Of a DNA stretch of 58,236 nucleotides, positions 27,102 through 36,324 are shown one piece after another. The position numbers were made by a program, and so were the translations under genes. This DNA is from Streptomyces sp. NRRL F-5122 (GTDB taxonomy: Bacteria > Actinomycetota > Actinomycetes > Streptomycetales > Streptomycetaceae), in contig NZ_LMWH01000250.1 of assembly GCF_001507435.1 (NCBI RefSeq), positions 1-58,236 of the forward strand. Reading direction: 5' to 3'. The stretch's first letter is position 1. Each line of letters opens with the position of its first letter. The notes below the pieces were generated by a model. That model was not told the DNA's origin, did not search any database, and was given only the letters and a program-made list of their open reading frames with translations.

Positions 27102-27770
27102 ATGCACGTTGCGACCGTTCGTCGCGCCATACCCGTCCTCGTTCTGGCTCTCGCCGCGTTGACGGCCTGCGGCAAGGACACGGAGGGCGCTTCCGGTGTC
27201 CCGTCGACCGCTTCGTCGACAGCGCACTCCCCGAGTTCTGCGTCGTCGGCCGACCCTGCGGACGGCAGTGCCTCCTCGGCATCTCGGAGCCGAGCCGGTG
27301 CGCAGGACGCCGGGTCCGACTCCGATTCGGGTCGCGGGAGCGACCCTCAGCGGTGCACGTCCGCACATCTCCGGGTCTCCGTAGAGAACGTGGATACCGC
27401 GGCCGGTACGACCCACTTCCAGCTGGTCTTTCAGAACACGGGCGACTCGACATGCACGCTCACCGGCTTCCCCGGCGTATCCTTCCGCGGCCGCGACGGC
27501 GCTCAGATCGGCAATGCCGCCGACCGTGACACGGACACTGCCGCGACCCCGGTGACCCTCATCCCCAACGCCCACGCCGCCGCGGACGCCCAGGCTCCCA
27601 GCGGGCGGTCCGGCTACTCCGAAGCAGAGTGCCGACTGAAGAGCGTGTCGTTCCTGGGTGTCTTCCCGCCCGGCTCGAGTGACCAGATCGATGCGCCGTG
27701 GAAGACGGCCGAGTGCACCAGTTCGGCCATCCATGGACTCAAGGTCGGCCCGGTCCACCCCATCCGCTGA
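27102..27770 (+). CDS. DUF4232 domain lipoprotein
   Basis: 222 residues. The signal peptide has lipobox LTAC (Cys near residue 23). A Ser/Ala/Asp-rich linker covers about 25-85. A DUF4232 domain follows (CTSAHLRVSVENVDTAAGTT, LVFQNTGDSTCTLTGFPGVS, two further Cys). It is an extracytoplasmic beta-sandwich of unknown function, common in Streptomyces. A hairpin follows directly, so it is probably monocistronic. Confidence 0.87.
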   Translation: MHVATVRRAIPVLVLALAALTACGKDTEGASGVPSTASSTAHSPSSASSADPADGSASSASRSRAGAQDAGSDSDSGRGSDPQRCTSAHLRVSVENVDTAAGTTHFQLVFQNTGDSTCTLTGFPGVSFRGRDGAQIGNAADRDTDTAATPVTLIPNAHAAADAQAPSGRSGYSEAECRLKSVSFLGVFPPGSSDQIDAPWKTAECTSSAIHGLKVGPVHPIR

Positions 27771-27782
27771 CCTCAGAGGTCC

Positions 27783-27815
27783 GGACACCTTCACTGCACT
27801 TCGGTGAGGGTGTCC
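27783..27815 (+). terminator. Hairpin terminator after the DUF4232 gene
   Basis: GGACACCTTCAC (27783-27794) pairs with GTGAGGGTGTCC (27804-27815) with one G-U and a 9-base loop, 13 bases after the stop. It separates the lipoprotein from the putative CIS cargo gene. Confidence 0.7.
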
Positions 27816-27924
27816 ACGAGGTCCGCCCGGAAGGGACGTTCGGGCCGATACCCCAGAGCGGTGGAGCAGCGGCCGGTGGTCGTCGTACGCGAAGCCGCCA
27901 TCGCCGACATGCTCGGAGGACGAC

Positions 27925-29538
27925 GTGCAGGGACGTGAACACTTGGCTGACGCCAAGCGAGGGCGCAATGCGGTTGCAGCGGCCCGGCGTCAATCTGCCG
28001 CCGAGGGCCCGGGCGTGGCGGGGAAGCAAGGTGCTGTATCCCCGCAGCAATTGTTGGCTTTGCAGCGAAGTGCCGGCAACGCCGCGGCGGTTCAGTGGGT
28101 GACCGGCACGAAGCCGGGCGGGCCGCCGCCGGCGGGGCCCTCGCTGAGTGCGGCCGCCGAGAAGGCCGGCGACGTCACCTCCGCCGGGGACGCGAACAAC
28201 CAATTCACGGGTGCGTCGGTCGCCGGTGGTTACAGGAACCCGGATGCGACGACGAATGCCGCGCAGTACGGCAGCGTCGTCGGCTCCGGCGTCGGAACGG
28301 TCACCTCGGCCGCAGGGCTCGTGGGTCAGGGCGTCAAGTTCCACCGTGCACGCATGGGCAGGAAGAACGCCAAGCCGGGCACGGCCGAGGACCACGCGCT
28401 GGGCCGAGACATGAAGGCTGGGGCGGGCGGGACGGCGGAGCAGGGGTTGAGCTTCGTCAACATGTCCACCGGCTTGGCGGCCGCCGTGATGAATCTCAAG
28501 CATGTGGTCCAGGCGGCCGTGAGCGGGGTGGCCGCTGCCTCGTCCGGTATCGGAGTGGTCGCGGCCTCTGTTCAGAGCGTCCGCTTCATCAGAAAGGCGG
28601 ATCGCGCGCGTCGGCGCGTCGCCGCGTTGCAGAGGCTGATGGACGACCAGAACAAGCCCAAGCAATCCCTGAGAGCGGCGAACGATCAGGTGGAAGCCCT
28701 GCAGAAGGCCGTGAACGACGGTCGGATCGACGTCGAGACGGCGGAGGCATCCTTCGACAAGGCACTGTGGGAGCAGACGCAGCAAGAGGTAAGAGGGGCG
28801 GAGGTGGACTTCGCCCTTCTCGTCCGGCTCCTGGAACGGGCGGACCAGGCTCAGGCAGCGCTTGAGCGGGACCAGGCGGATCTGGAGGCCGCGAGGACCC
28901 GGCAAGAGGAACGCGCGGTCATCTCCGCCAAGATGCAGGACGCCCTGGAGAAGCAGACGGAGAAGGTCAAGCGTTACAGGGGTGGCGCGGCCGAGGACAT
29001 CTCACTGCGTGACGTTCAGGAGTACGCGGCACGGAAGAACAGCCGAGGCACCACCATGAAGGCCATCGGCGCCGTTGCGGGTCTGCTGGGCGTCGGCGGC
29101 TCCATCGCCTCGATGGTTGCCGGGGTGGTCCTCGCCGCCGGAATGGCGGCCGGGGCCGGAGTCCTTGTCGCCACCCCTGTCGGCTGGGGGCTCGCCGGCG
29201 CCGCCGCCACGGTGGCCCTGGGATCAGCCGGCTGGAAGACCTGGAGGTTCTTTCAGCATCGTTGGGAGCAGAGCGCCGCACCGGAGACAGCAGGTGGCCA
29301 CACCCCGTCGCGCCGTGACCGACTGCGCAGGACGCTGGCCTTCTGGAAGGACGTGGGCCCGAACGAGCGAGACCAACATGCGGCGGCGCTTTACGAGATG
29401 GCGCGCGACGAGACGAAGCCCGAACGGGTCAAAGAAGCACGCGACACGCTCGTTGCCCTCGGTCTCGGCTGGGACGAGATGAAGGACGACTCAGTGAACG
29501 GGAAGAAGCTCATCGCCGCCAAGTTCACGTCCGCGTAG
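27925..29538 (+). CDS. Putative CIS cargo/effector: QR-leader protein with coiled coil and hydrophobic helices
   Basis: 537 residues from a GTG with GGAGGA upstream. Residues 43-57 read LLALQRSAGNAAAVQ. This is very close to the LLxLQRxAGNAAV leader of actinobacterial eCIS-core (DUF4157) and eCIS-associated proteins. About 225-345 is a charged coiled coil (RRRVAALQRLMDDQNKPKQS, ALERDQADLEAARTRQEER). Around 375-435 is a Gly/Ala hydrophobic stretch of two or three helices (AIGAVAGLLGVGGSIASMVA, VATPVGWGLAGAAATVAL). The C-terminus is helical and charged. There is no signal peptide and no catalytic motif I recognise. A membrane-active toxin or cargo loaded by the CIS 12 kb upstream is the working idea. 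A cytoplasmic protein of other function is the alternative. Confidence 0.7.
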   Translation: MQGREHLADAKRGRNAVAAARRQSAAEGPGVAGKQGAVSPQQLLALQRSAGNAAAVQWVTGTKPGGPPPAGPSLSAAAEKAGDVTSAGDANNQFTGASVAGGYRNPDATTNAAQYGSVVGSGVGTVTSAAGLVGQGVKFHRARMGRKNAKPGTAEDHALGRDMKAGAGGTAEQGLSFVNMSTGLAAAVMNLKHVVQAAVSGVAAASSGIGVVAASVQSVRFIRKADRARRRVAALQRLMDDQNKPKQSLRAANDQVEALQKAVNDGRIDVETAEASFDKALWEQTQQEVRGAEVDFALLVRLLERADQAQAALERDQADLEAARTRQEERAVISAKMQDALEKQTEKVKRYRGGAAEDISLRDVQEYAARKNSRGTTMKAIGAVAGLLGVGGSIASMVAGVVLAAGMAAGAGVLVATPVGWGLAGAAATVALGSAGWKTWRFFQHRWEQSAAPETAGGHTPSRRDRLRRTLAFWKDVGPNERDQHAAALYEMARDETKPERVKEARDTLVALGLGWDEMKDDSVNGKKLIAAKFTSA

Positions 29539-30249
29539 GCACCTTTCGGGTGCGGCGCGTGTCCGTCCAGGGCTCCACCAGTGTCGAGCGCCCGGCACTC
29601 CTCGGCCGCCTCCGACAGCGGGCGAGGAGGTGTGTAAGCGCGTGCGCCCACTTCGGCGGCTCGGGCCTGCGTCGACGTCGTGGATGCACACCTCGAGCAC
29701 TCACCCCTCACACGCCGCGTGCCCGAAGACGAGGCGGCACCTCCTCGAGTTGGTGCGGGGAGCGCACAGCCTCTGTACCGCAATCTCGCCTGGGTCCCAA
29801 TCCGGCCCATTCCAGCCATGGGGACCCGATGGGGCAGATGCGGCCGATCTGCTGAGCGAAGGGCGGGACGGGCAAGAAGCGACGGCATACATGAGCAGGC
29901 CTCAGCGCCGCTCAGTTTCGGCGACATCGGAGCCCTTGGCGTAGCGCGCCAAGAGGGGCCGTGACAGCAGTCGCGGCGAGAAGTCCGCGGACCCGTCACA
30001 ACCCCGGGCTTGCACACCCCGGGGCAGGGAGTCGACCAGTTGCCGTGATGACGCTTGCTCCCGATCCGCTGTGCCGGAGGACGTACCGAGAGCCACTGCC
30101 AACGAGCTTGGCGTCACAGACATCCGATGTAAGGACCGAGATCCTCTCTCCGTCGGAACCCTTGAATACATTAATTATGAGTTTTATGTTGCTCCTGTGT
30201 GCCCGCAAGCACCCTACGTGCCGCAGAACTCATCGGGAGGACAGCTCAC
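29539..30249. other. Intergenic region before the GH95 gene
   Basis: About 710 bases. A short CACC-N4-GGGTG hairpin follows the cargo-like gene (29542-29554). A second hairpin CCCCGGG/CCCGGGG lies at 30002-30024. The last 90 bases turn AT-rich and hold the promoter described separately. ORFs here lack family resemblance. Confidence 0.45.
30162..30190 (+). promoter_or_regulatory. Candidate promoter and operator of the GH95 gene
   Basis: TTGAAT (30162-30167), a 17-base spacer, then TATGTT (30185-30190) gives a reasonable vegetative-type promoter about 60 bases before the GH95 start. The spacer contains a near-palindrome CATTAATTATG (30169-30179), suitable for a repressor. The AT content is striking in this genome. 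Confidence 0.55.
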
Positions 30250-32661
30250 ATGACGGTGCCCCACCCCGCCGCCCCCCAACCGCCCAGTCGTCGGAGCTTT
30301 CTGTCGGCCGCCGCTGTCGTCGGAGCCGCGAGCTCATTCGCCGCTTTCGGCCTGCCGACCTTTACCGCGGCTGCCGCCGAGCCCCACCGCCCGTCGGGGG
30401 ACCCTCGGACCCCGGATGGCGAGGCGCTGAAGCTGTGGTACACCGCGCCCGCGGCGCAGAACGCCATGGTCCAACAGGCGCTGCCGGTGGGCAACGGCAG
30501 GCTCGGTGCCCTCGTCGGAAACGATCCGAGCCGCGAGGCGCTCTACATCACCGACAGCACCCTGTGGACCGGCGGACGCAACGACGTCCTCGACAACGAT
30601 GGCCAGTTCCCCTATGAGCGGGTGGAGTTCGGCTCGCTCACGCAACTCGCCCACCTCACCGTCGAGCTGCCCGACCACACCCCGGACACGGTCAGCGGCT
30701 ACCGCCGAACCCTTGATCTGAGCAACGGCCTGGTCACCGCCGAGTACCGGCATCGCGGAGCCGCCCACCGTCGCGAGGTCTACGCCAGCCATCCCGACGA
30801 CGTTGTGGTTCTGCGGTTGATCCAACCCGACGGCGGCCTCACCGGCGCCATCATCCTGGCCGGCACCCATGGTGAGACCGCGGTCACCGACGCCGACGAC
30901 ATCACCTCCTCCTTCGCTGCGGCCTTCGGCAACGGCCTTCGCTACGCCGCGGCGGTCACCGCGGTCAGCCGCACCGGCAGGGTTGCCACCACTGCCACCG
31001 GTCTGACCTTCACCGATTGCGCCGACCTGCTGATCGTCTTCAGCGGTGGCACCGACTACGCACCCGACCCCACCCGCGGCTACCGAGACCCCGCCGCCGA
31101 CCCCCACGCCCTGGCCTTGCACAAGGTACACACTGCCGCCAGGCACGACCCGGCCACGCTGCGGGCAACCCATGTCGACGACCACCGCCAGTTGTTCGAC
31201 ACCCTGCACGTCTCTCTCGGCACCTCCACCGGCGAGCAGCGCTCCGCCGACACCTGGACCCGTCTCCAGGCCCGCGCGCAGGAAGGTGCCGCGCCCGACC
31301 CCGAACTGGAGGCCGGCTACCTGCAGTTCGGCCGCTACTTGATGATCGCCGGCTCCCGGGACAGCGTTCCGATGGGCCTTCAGGGGCCTTGGCTGGACGG
31401 CAACGATCCGGACTGGATGGGCGACTACCACACGGACATCAACGTCCAGATGAACTATTGGATGGCCGATCGTACCGGCCTGTCCGCCTGCTTCGACGCC
31501 TTCACGGACTACTGCCTCGCCCAGCTGCCCTCCTGGACCGACACCACCCGGCGCCTCTACAACGACCCGCGTAACCGGTTCCGCAACTCCTCCGGGAAAG
31601 TGGCGGGCTGGGCCGTTGCCTTCTCCACCAACATCCACGGTGGTTCGGGCTGGTGGTGGCATCCCGCGGCCAACGCCTGGATCGCCAACACGCTGTTCGA
31701 ACACTGGGAGTACACCCAGGACACCGCGACGCTCGCCCGCATCTACCCGCTGCTCAAGGGCGCCTGCCAGTTCTGGGAGACGCGGCTGATCACGGCAACC
31801 GTCAACGATCCCGCCACCGGGCAGGACCGCGAGGTGCTCGTCGACGACAAGGACTGGTCACCTGAACAGGGCCCCCAGGACTCGGTGGGCAACACCTACT
31901 CACAAGAACTGGTGTGGGCGCTCTTCGGCAACTTCCACACCGCCAGCCTGGCCCTCGGCAAGGACGCCGCCTACCGGCGCACCCTCGACGGGCTGCGCGA
32001 GCGCCTGTACCTACCGCGGGTCAGTCCCACCAGCGGCTGGCTGGAAGAGTGGATGTCACCGGACAACCTCGGAGAGGAACAGCACCGGCACCTCTCGCCG
32101 CTGATCGGCTTCTTCCCCGGCGACCGCATTACCCTCGACGGCTCACCCTCCGACCTGCTCTCCGGCGTGCGTGCGCTGCTCGTGGCCCGCGGTATGGACA
32201 GCTACGGCTGGGCCAACGCCTGGCGCGCCCTGTGCTGGGCCAGACTGAAGGACGCAGAGCGTGCCTACCAACTGGTGACCACCAACCTGCGGCCCTCCAC
32301 GGACAACAGCAACGGCTCCGCCATGAATCTCTTCGACATCTACCAGGTCGAGGACGACCGGAGCATCTTCCAGATCGACGCCAACTTCGGCACACCCTCG
32401 GCCATGGTCGAGATGCTGCTGTACTCCCGCCCCGGGCGGATCGAGCTGCTGCCTGCCCTGCCCGCGGCCTGGGCCCGGCAAGGCCGCATCACCGGGCTCG
32501 GCGCCCGTGGCGGCTTCACCGTCGACCTCGCCTGGCACAAGGGAAGGATCACGGAGGTCGTGATCCGCAGCGTCGGCGGCCGCACCACCAAGGTGATCGC
32601 CCATGGAGTCACACGGACCCTGCGGCTTCACCCGGGCGAGGCCGCGACGCTGCACTGGTGA
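30250..32661 (+). CDS. Tat-exported glycoside hydrolase family 95 (alpha-L-fucosidase/galactosidase type)
   Basis: 803 residues with GGAGGA before the ATG. The Tat signal is SRRSFLSAAAVVGAA. The GH95 N-domain is present (WYTAPAAQNAMVQQALPVGN, GRLGALVGNDPSREALYITD, TLWTGGRNDV). The catalytic barrel keeps the Asn pair in DINVQMNYW, the acidic motif in WLEEWMSPDNLGEEQHRHLS and the GWANAWRALCWARL segment. The family removes terminal alpha-1,2-fucose or galactose from glycans by inversion. It is followed by a hairpin and a GH92 gene, which suggests degradation of complex glycans outside the cell. Substrate choice between fucose and galactose cannot be read from the sequence. Confidence 0.92.
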   Translation: MTVPHPAAPQPPSRRSFLSAAAVVGAASSFAAFGLPTFTAAAAEPHRPSGDPRTPDGEALKLWYTAPAAQNAMVQQALPVGNGRLGALVGNDPSREALYITDSTLWTGGRNDVLDNDGQFPYERVEFGSLTQLAHLTVELPDHTPDTVSGYRRTLDLSNGLVTAEYRHRGAAHRREVYASHPDDVVVLRLIQPDGGLTGAIILAGTHGETAVTDADDITSSFAAAFGNGLRYAAAVTAVSRTGRVATTATGLTFTDCADLLIVFSGGTDYAPDPTRGYRDPAADPHALALHKVHTAARHDPATLRATHVDDHRQLFDTLHVSLGTSTGEQRSADTWTRLQARAQEGAAPDPELEAGYLQFGRYLMIAGSRDSVPMGLQGPWLDGNDPDWMGDYHTDINVQMNYWMADRTGLSACFDAFTDYCLAQLPSWTDTTRRLYNDPRNRFRNSSGKVAGWAVAFSTNIHGGSGWWWHPAANAWIANTLFEHWEYTQDTATLARIYPLLKGACQFWETRLITATVNDPATGQDREVLVDDKDWSPEQGPQDSVGNTYSQELVWALFGNFHTASLALGKDAAYRRTLDGLRERLYLPRVSPTSGWLEEWMSPDNLGEEQHRHLSPLIGFFPGDRITLDGSPSDLLSGVRALLVARGMDSYGWANAWRALCWARLKDAERAYQLVTTNLRPSTDNSNGSAMNLFDIYQVEDDRSIFQIDANFGTPSAMVEMLLYSRPGRIELLPALPAAWARQGRITGLGARGGFTVDLAWHKGRITEVVIRSVGGRTTKVIAHGVTRTLRLHPGEAATLHW

Positions 32662-32670
32662 ATGAGGCGG

Positions 32671-32700
32671 AGGGCCCAGCGCGCGGCTGCGCCGGGCCTT
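32671..32700 (+). terminator. Hairpin between GH95 and GH92 genes
   Basis: AGGGCCCAGCGC (32671-32682) pairs with GCGCCGGGCCTT (32689-32700) with one A-C mismatch and one G-U, with a 6-base loop. It lies 9 bases after the GH95 stop. Confidence 0.6.
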
Positions 32701-32785
32701 CCGTCATGGACGGGTGCGTGGGTACTCACCCGTCGCACTGCTCCCGCGCGGGTCCATTGCATCAGGCATCTGGAGGATCTTTCCC

Positions 32786-35107
32786 ATGAGTGAACAGACC
32801 GGGCAGGGCGGCGCGTTCAGCCGCCGGGGCTTCCTGGCCGCGACCGGTGCCGCAGTCGCGTCACCACGCATCCCGACACCGGATGGGGCAGCAGCCGAGG
32901 GAACCGCGGTCACGCCCGTAACATCCGCGGGTTCACCGGCTGCCGCGCCGCGGCCGGACGTCGACTGGGTGAATCCGCTGACGGGGGCGCTCACCACGTC
33001 CCCCGACACCGCATGCGGCAAGACCTTTCCAGGCGCCGTGGTGCCGTTCGGGTTGGTGCAGCTGAGCCCCGACACGGTCAGTGGTGGGGACAACGGCAGC
33101 GGCTATTCCGCGGACATGACCACCATCGAGGGCTTCAGCTTCCTCCACCTCAGTGGCATCGGCTGCTACGGGGACCTGGGCCAGCTTCAAGTCATGCCGC
33201 AGACCGGGGAACTCGTGACCGGCCGTGACGCCGCCAAAAGCCCGTTCGACAAGGCCACCGAGACTGCCGAGGCGGGCTACTACAGCGTCGAACTCGGCCG
33301 CTACAAGGTTCGGGCGGAACTCACCGCCGCCGAGCGGGCCGGCATCCTGCGGTTCACCTTCCAGGATGAGGGCACCGGCCGAATCAAGGTCGACCTGGCG
33401 CGCCGGATCGGCTTCGACGGCACACACACCGTGACTCAGCACGTACGTCTGGTCGATGACCACACCATCGAGGGGTCCATGACCGCCGACCGCTCCGGAG
33501 GCGGCTGGATCTGCGGCAACGGCCCGGTGTACGAGGTGCACTTCTCGATGCGCTTCCAGAGGCCGATAGGTGCCTTTGGTACCTGGGACAAGGACGACGT
33601 CGACCGGCAGGCCCACGAGCGACACACCGCGAGTGACAGCGCGGGCTTCTTCGTGGAGTTCCCGGTCGCAGCAGGTGAGCAGATACTGGTCAAAGCCGGC
33701 GTGTCGTTCGAGAGCGTGACCGGTGCACGGGGCAACCTGGCGGCGAGCCTGCCCGGCTGGGACTTCGACGGGCTGCGCGCCCGAGCCCGCGCCACCTGGT
33801 CCCGCGCGATCGGACGTGTCAACACCACCGGTGGCACCGACACACAACGAGAGATCTTCTACTCCGCGCTCTACCGGACCATGCTGGACCCGAGAATCCG
33901 GGACGATGCCCAGGGCCCCGAGCGCCAACGCGGCTTCGCGCGACGCACCGTCTTCAGCGGCTGGGACGTCTTCCGCGCCCAGATGCCGCTGCTCACCATC
34001 ATCGACGAACAGGTCGTGTCCGACACCGTCAACACGCTGCTGGAGCTCACGTCCTCCGGCAAGGTCAAAGGCCTGGCCCGCTGGGAATTGCTGGGGACCG
34101 ACACCGACACGATGATCGGCGACCCCGCGATCAACGTCATAGCCGAGGCCTACCTCAAGGGCGTCCGCGGCTTCGACCTCGACACCGCCTACCGTCTCTG
34201 CCGGGACGTGGCACTGGGACCGATCGAGCGATCCAACCGCAACGACTACGCGAACTGGAAAAACCTTGGCTGGTGCGTGAACACCAGCCTGTCCGAGACC
34301 CTTGAAAACAGCTACTCCGACTACGCCTTGGCCCGCTTCGCGCAGGCCACAGGACACCGCGCCGACGCGAGGGAGCTGTTGCGCACGTCTCGGAACTACC
34401 GCAACGTCTTCAGCCCGGAGGCGGGCTGGTTCCGCGGGCGCAACGCCGACGGCAGCTGGATGGGCGATCAAGAAGGCTGCGTGGAGTCCAACCCGGATCA
34501 ACAGGGCTGGTTCGTACCCCATGATGTGCCAGGACTGATCGAACTGCTCGGTGGCCGGGAGGCATTCATCAGCCGCCTCAATACGATCTTCGAGCAGACA
34601 CCGCCCGAGGACATGATGCGGTGGAACGACAAGTACAACCACTCCAACGAGCCCGTCCACCACATGGCGTTCCTCTTCGTCCACGCAGGAGCCCCATGGC
34701 TGACGCAGAAGTGGTCCCGGTACGTGTGCCGTCATGCCTATGGGACCGGTCCAGCGGGCCTCGCCGGTAACGACGACTGCGGACAGATGTCCGCCTGGTA
34801 CGTGCTCGCCGCCGCGGGCTTCTATCCCGTGGCGCCGGCCAGCGGCGTCTATGCCCTGGGCAGCCCGCTCTTCGACGAGGTCACCTTCACCACGTCTCGC
34901 GGCACCCGTTTCACCATCCAGAGCACGCACAACTCTGACGTCAACTGCTACGTGCGGTCTGCGACGCTCGACGGGAGGCCCCTGCACCGCGCCTGGCTTC
35001 GTCACGAGGAAATCATGGCCGGAGGCCGCCTCGTACTCGACATGGGCCCGGAACCGAACAAGGAGTGGGGCAGCGATCCCAGGTGGATGCCGCCGTCGGG
35101 TATCTGA
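32786..35107 (+). CDS. Tat-exported glycoside hydrolase family 92 (alpha-mannosidase)
   Basis: 773 residues. GGAGGA precedes the ATG, and the Tat signal is FSRRGFLAATGAAVA. GH92 landmarks are DWVNPLTG, GKTFPGAVVPFGLVQLSPDT, GFSFLHLSGIGCYGDLG and the FSGWDVFRAQMPLL block. The catalytic acid glutamate lies in SNEPVHHMAFLF and the base aspartates in GNDDCGQMSAWY. Family enzymes are calcium-dependent exo-alpha-mannosidases that act by inversion. Paired with GH95, the likely targets are mannose- and fucose/galactose-bearing glycans of fungal or plant origin. No sugar transporter is adjacent. Confidence 0.93.
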   Translation: MSEQTGQGGAFSRRGFLAATGAAVASPRIPTPDGAAAEGTAVTPVTSAGSPAAAPRPDVDWVNPLTGALTTSPDTACGKTFPGAVVPFGLVQLSPDTVSGGDNGSGYSADMTTIEGFSFLHLSGIGCYGDLGQLQVMPQTGELVTGRDAAKSPFDKATETAEAGYYSVELGRYKVRAELTAAERAGILRFTFQDEGTGRIKVDLARRIGFDGTHTVTQHVRLVDDHTIEGSMTADRSGGGWICGNGPVYEVHFSMRFQRPIGAFGTWDKDDVDRQAHERHTASDSAGFFVEFPVAAGEQILVKAGVSFESVTGARGNLAASLPGWDFDGLRARARATWSRAIGRVNTTGGTDTQREIFYSALYRTMLDPRIRDDAQGPERQRGFARRTVFSGWDVFRAQMPLLTIIDEQVVSDTVNTLLELTSSGKVKGLARWELLGTDTDTMIGDPAINVIAEAYLKGVRGFDLDTAYRLCRDVALGPIERSNRNDYANWKNLGWCVNTSLSETLENSYSDYALARFAQATGHRADARELLRTSRNYRNVFSPEAGWFRGRNADGSWMGDQEGCVESNPDQQGWFVPHDVPGLIELLGGREAFISRLNTIFEQTPPEDMMRWNDKYNHSNEPVHHMAFLFVHAGAPWLTQKWSRYVCRHAYGTGPAGLAGNDDCGQMSAWYVLAAAGFYPVAPASGVYALGSPLFDEVTFTTSRGTRFTIQSTHNSDVNCYVRSATLDGRPLHRAWLRHEEIMAGGRLVLDMGPEPNKEWGSDPRWMPPSGI

Positions 35108-35559
35108 GCCGACCGGGGGCTGCCCCGCAACTTCGGCTGTGCACTGGGGGGAGAACGGCTCCGGGACGGGCAGGGCCGCCAGGGTGGCCCTGCCCGGCAC
35201 GCACCGGCAAGGATTGACTCGCCTTGGAGCTGCGCGGCCGAAGCGTCGTCCGACTTTGCACCGAGTGCGGCTACCCTCTCGCCGCACTGGACCACACCTC
35301 CAAACTGCTGATCCTGCTGTGCGTGCTCACTGCCGGAATCCTGCGTACCTGACCGAACCGACCACTGACTGCCTGTGTGGCACGGCCCTGACATCGTGCC
35401 GCACAGGCACCCCGCTCACCCACGTCGGCACAGGCCGATCAGAGGATCCATGGCTGACGGAATGAGCCTCGAAGTCCTAGTCACAGTCGGCAGGAATCCT
35501 GACAGCGTCGACGAGTTGGCTGCCGATACGCAGCTCGCTCGTGCATCGGTGGCGTGGCA
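35108..35559. other. Convergent intergenic region between GH92 and the GntR gene
   Basis: 450 bases with one strong hairpin (35167-35196). There is also a possible 42-residue ORF from TTG 35223 (VVRLCTECGYPLAALD, then a hydrophobic LLILLCVLTAGI segment). The ORF has good codon use and a CxxC, but no family match, and I do not annotate it as a gene. Confidence 0.4.
35167..35196 (+). terminator. Terminator downstream of GH92
   Basis: CGGGCAGGGCC (35167-35177) pairs perfectly with GGCCCTGCCCG (35186-35196) across an 8-base loop. Confidence 0.75.
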
Positions 35560-36240
35560 TCACGGCTGCCGCGGCCTCTCCAGTGGTCCCTGTAGTTCGA
35601 GGTAGCGGCGCAGGGCCTGGCCTGCTTCTCGGACGTGGCGTCGGATGTGGCGTTCCGCGGCACGGGGGTCACCTTTTCTGATCGCCTCCAAAATGGCCTC
35701 GTGCTCGTCGACAGCGACGGACAGTCGGCCGGGGGCCCGCGCGGAAAGACGGTTGCCCAGACGCACCTGAGCGATGAGGTTCTCCGCTATGGGGATGAGC
35801 CGTCGGCTACCAGAGCCCTCCCAGATGAGGCGGTGGAACTCGAGGTCCAATTCTCCGTAGCGGTTCAGGTTGTTCGCTTCGATGGCCTCTCGCTGTTCGG
35901 CCAGTAGTTGGCGCAGCTGTGTGGCGATCTGGTCGTGATCGGGTGCCACGGCCGTCCGGCGCGCTGCGAGGCCGTCGACGGCCTCCCGCAGCTCGTACAG
36001 TTCCAATAGGTCGTCCGTGCCGGCTTCGGGGACGAAGTAGCCGCGATGCGGAACGGCGATGAGGAAGCCTTCGCGTTCGAGCGCGGCAAGAGCGGTCTTG
36101 ATGGGGGTTGGGCTGAGGCCGAGTTCTTCGGTCAGAGGGCGGACGGTGACGCGGGAGCCCGGGGTGAGGGAGCCGTCGAGGATGGCCGCTCGCACGTGGT
36201 CGTAGGCGGCGTTCAGCAAGGTGTGGCGCGGGACGGTCAT
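35560..36240 (-). CDS. GntR family regulator, FCD (FadR) subfamily
   Basis: 226 residues with an N-terminal winged helix (YDHVRAAILDGSLTPGSRVT, then TEELGLSPTPIKTALAALE) and a C-terminal FCD ligand domain. The FCD domain keeps metal-binding residues in LDLEFHRLIWE and DEHEAILEAI and the helical ERHIRRHVREAG end. FCD regulators usually sense small carboxylates or amino acids. It is last in the leftward transporter set, 84 bases after the permease, and so probably controls that set. Confidence 0.9.
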   Translation of the reverse strand: MTVPRHTLLNAAYDHVRAAILDGSLTPGSRVTVRPLTEELGLSPTPIKTALAALEREGFLIAVPHRGYFVPEAGTDDLLELYELREAVDGLAARRTAVAPDHDQIATQLRQLLAEQREAIEANNLNRYGELDLEFHRLIWEGSGSRRLIPIAENLIAQVRLGNRLSARAPGRLSVAVDEHEAILEAIRKGDPRAAERHIRRHVREAGQALRRYLELQGPLERPRQP

Positions 36241-36324
36241 GATCGCCGGTTCCCCCCTTTGTCTCCGTGTGTATCGGTACGGAGGACGCTACCTGCCCGA
36301 AGTTGCAGGGCGCGGTCGGGCAGG

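Noticed and set aside
35223..35351. 42-residue CxxC plus hydrophobic ORF
   Set aside because: Good codon use but a TTG start with a weak ribosome site, no family match and no context; kept only as a note in the intergenic entry.
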